This document shows, piece by piece, positions 6,339 through 6,454 of a stretch of DNA of 6,454 nt. Position 1 is the first letter of the stretch; each line of letters begins with the position of its first letter. The stretch spans positions 1-6,454 of the forward strand of contig DJFO01000152.1 in the NCBI GenBank assembly GCA_002432555.1, read 5' to 3'. The position numbers and the translations under genes are program-made. The stretch is from Marinagarivorans sp. UBA5870. Lineage in GTDB: Bacteria; Pseudomonadota; Gammaproteobacteria; Pseudomonadales; Cellvibrionaceae. Under the pieces are notes generated by a model. It was not told the origin of the DNA. It ran no database searches and worked only from the letters and a program-made list of their open reading frames with translations.

Positions 6339-6454
6339 CCGGCTCGTTGAGGATTGGGCTCGAGTGGCAGTTTCACGACAATTTGTGTCGCGCCGCTGGG
6401 TTGTTGGCCGGCAACCGCCGGCGCGGCCGCAGTATCCGGATACCGTCGGTAGAT
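6335..6454 (-). CDS. C-terminal end of a probable sensor histidine kinase (partial, runs off the window)
   Basis: Only the last 39 codons and the TGA are in the window. They read IYRRYPDTAAAPAVAG then QQPSGATQIVVKLPLEPNP. The TQIVVKLPL stretch resembles the final beta-strand of the HATPase_c domain of histidine kinases (GTxxxVxLPL), but the H, N and G boxes lie outside the window. The identification rests mainly on context: the stop overlaps the start of a RegA/RoxR-type response regulator by 4 bp, and RegB/RoxS-type kinases are usually paired with such regulators. The Ala/Pro/Gln-rich stretch before that strand is unusual for the end of an ATPase domain and may be a variable loop. Confidence 0.65.
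   Translation of the reverse strand: MYRRYPDTAAAPAVAGQQPSGATQIVVKLPLEPNPQRAG

Noticed and set aside
1..6454. CRISPR array, tRNA or rRNA genes
   Set aside because: I found no regularly spaced repeats, tRNA cloverleaf or rRNA-like stretches.

Overview
The window looks like a moderate-GC gammaproteobacterial chromosome. The evidence is the lon-type neighbourhood order hupB-ppiD, a HupB very close to the enterobacterial/pseudomonad form, a RoxR/RegA-type response regulator, a TrmA-family tRNA methyltransferase (typical of gammaproteobacteria) and MurI. A marine or Cellvibrio-like lineage would fit the Tsx/OmpK-like porin relic, but I cannot fix the genus from the sequence alone.

Layout. Positions 1-120 are a leader, probably the lon-hupB intergenic region. 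hupB (121-399, +) is followed by a strong intrinsic terminator (461-487) and then ppiD (519-2387, +), a membrane-anchored periplasmic chaperone/PPIase. ppiD meets murI (2409-3218, -, glutamate racemase) tail to tail with a 21-bp gap; a hairpin lies over the murI 3' end. murI has a plausible sigma70-type promoter at 3248-3276.

Positions 3352-4658 are a decayed segment of three gene relics. The first is a GntR/FCD-family regulator on the minus strand (3352-4020) with three in-frame stops and two frameshifts. Divergent from it is an internal piece of a Tsx/OmpK-like outer-membrane nucleoside porin (about 4085-4429) spread over three frames. Joined directly to this is the C-terminal part of a small cupin protein (about 4434-4658). 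Together they look like the remains of a regulated uptake locus, possibly for purines or nucleosides (inference).

From 6454 back to 4677 on the minus strand lie the last 39 codons of a probable sensor histidine kinase, a RegA/RoxR-type response regulator overlapping it by 4 bp (ATGA), and trmA 39 bp further downstream. These three may be co-transcribed.

The intact genes are housekeeping or well-known regulatory types. I found no evidence of a new defence, mobile or biosynthetic system. The most interesting item is the pseudogene cluster between murI and trmA.
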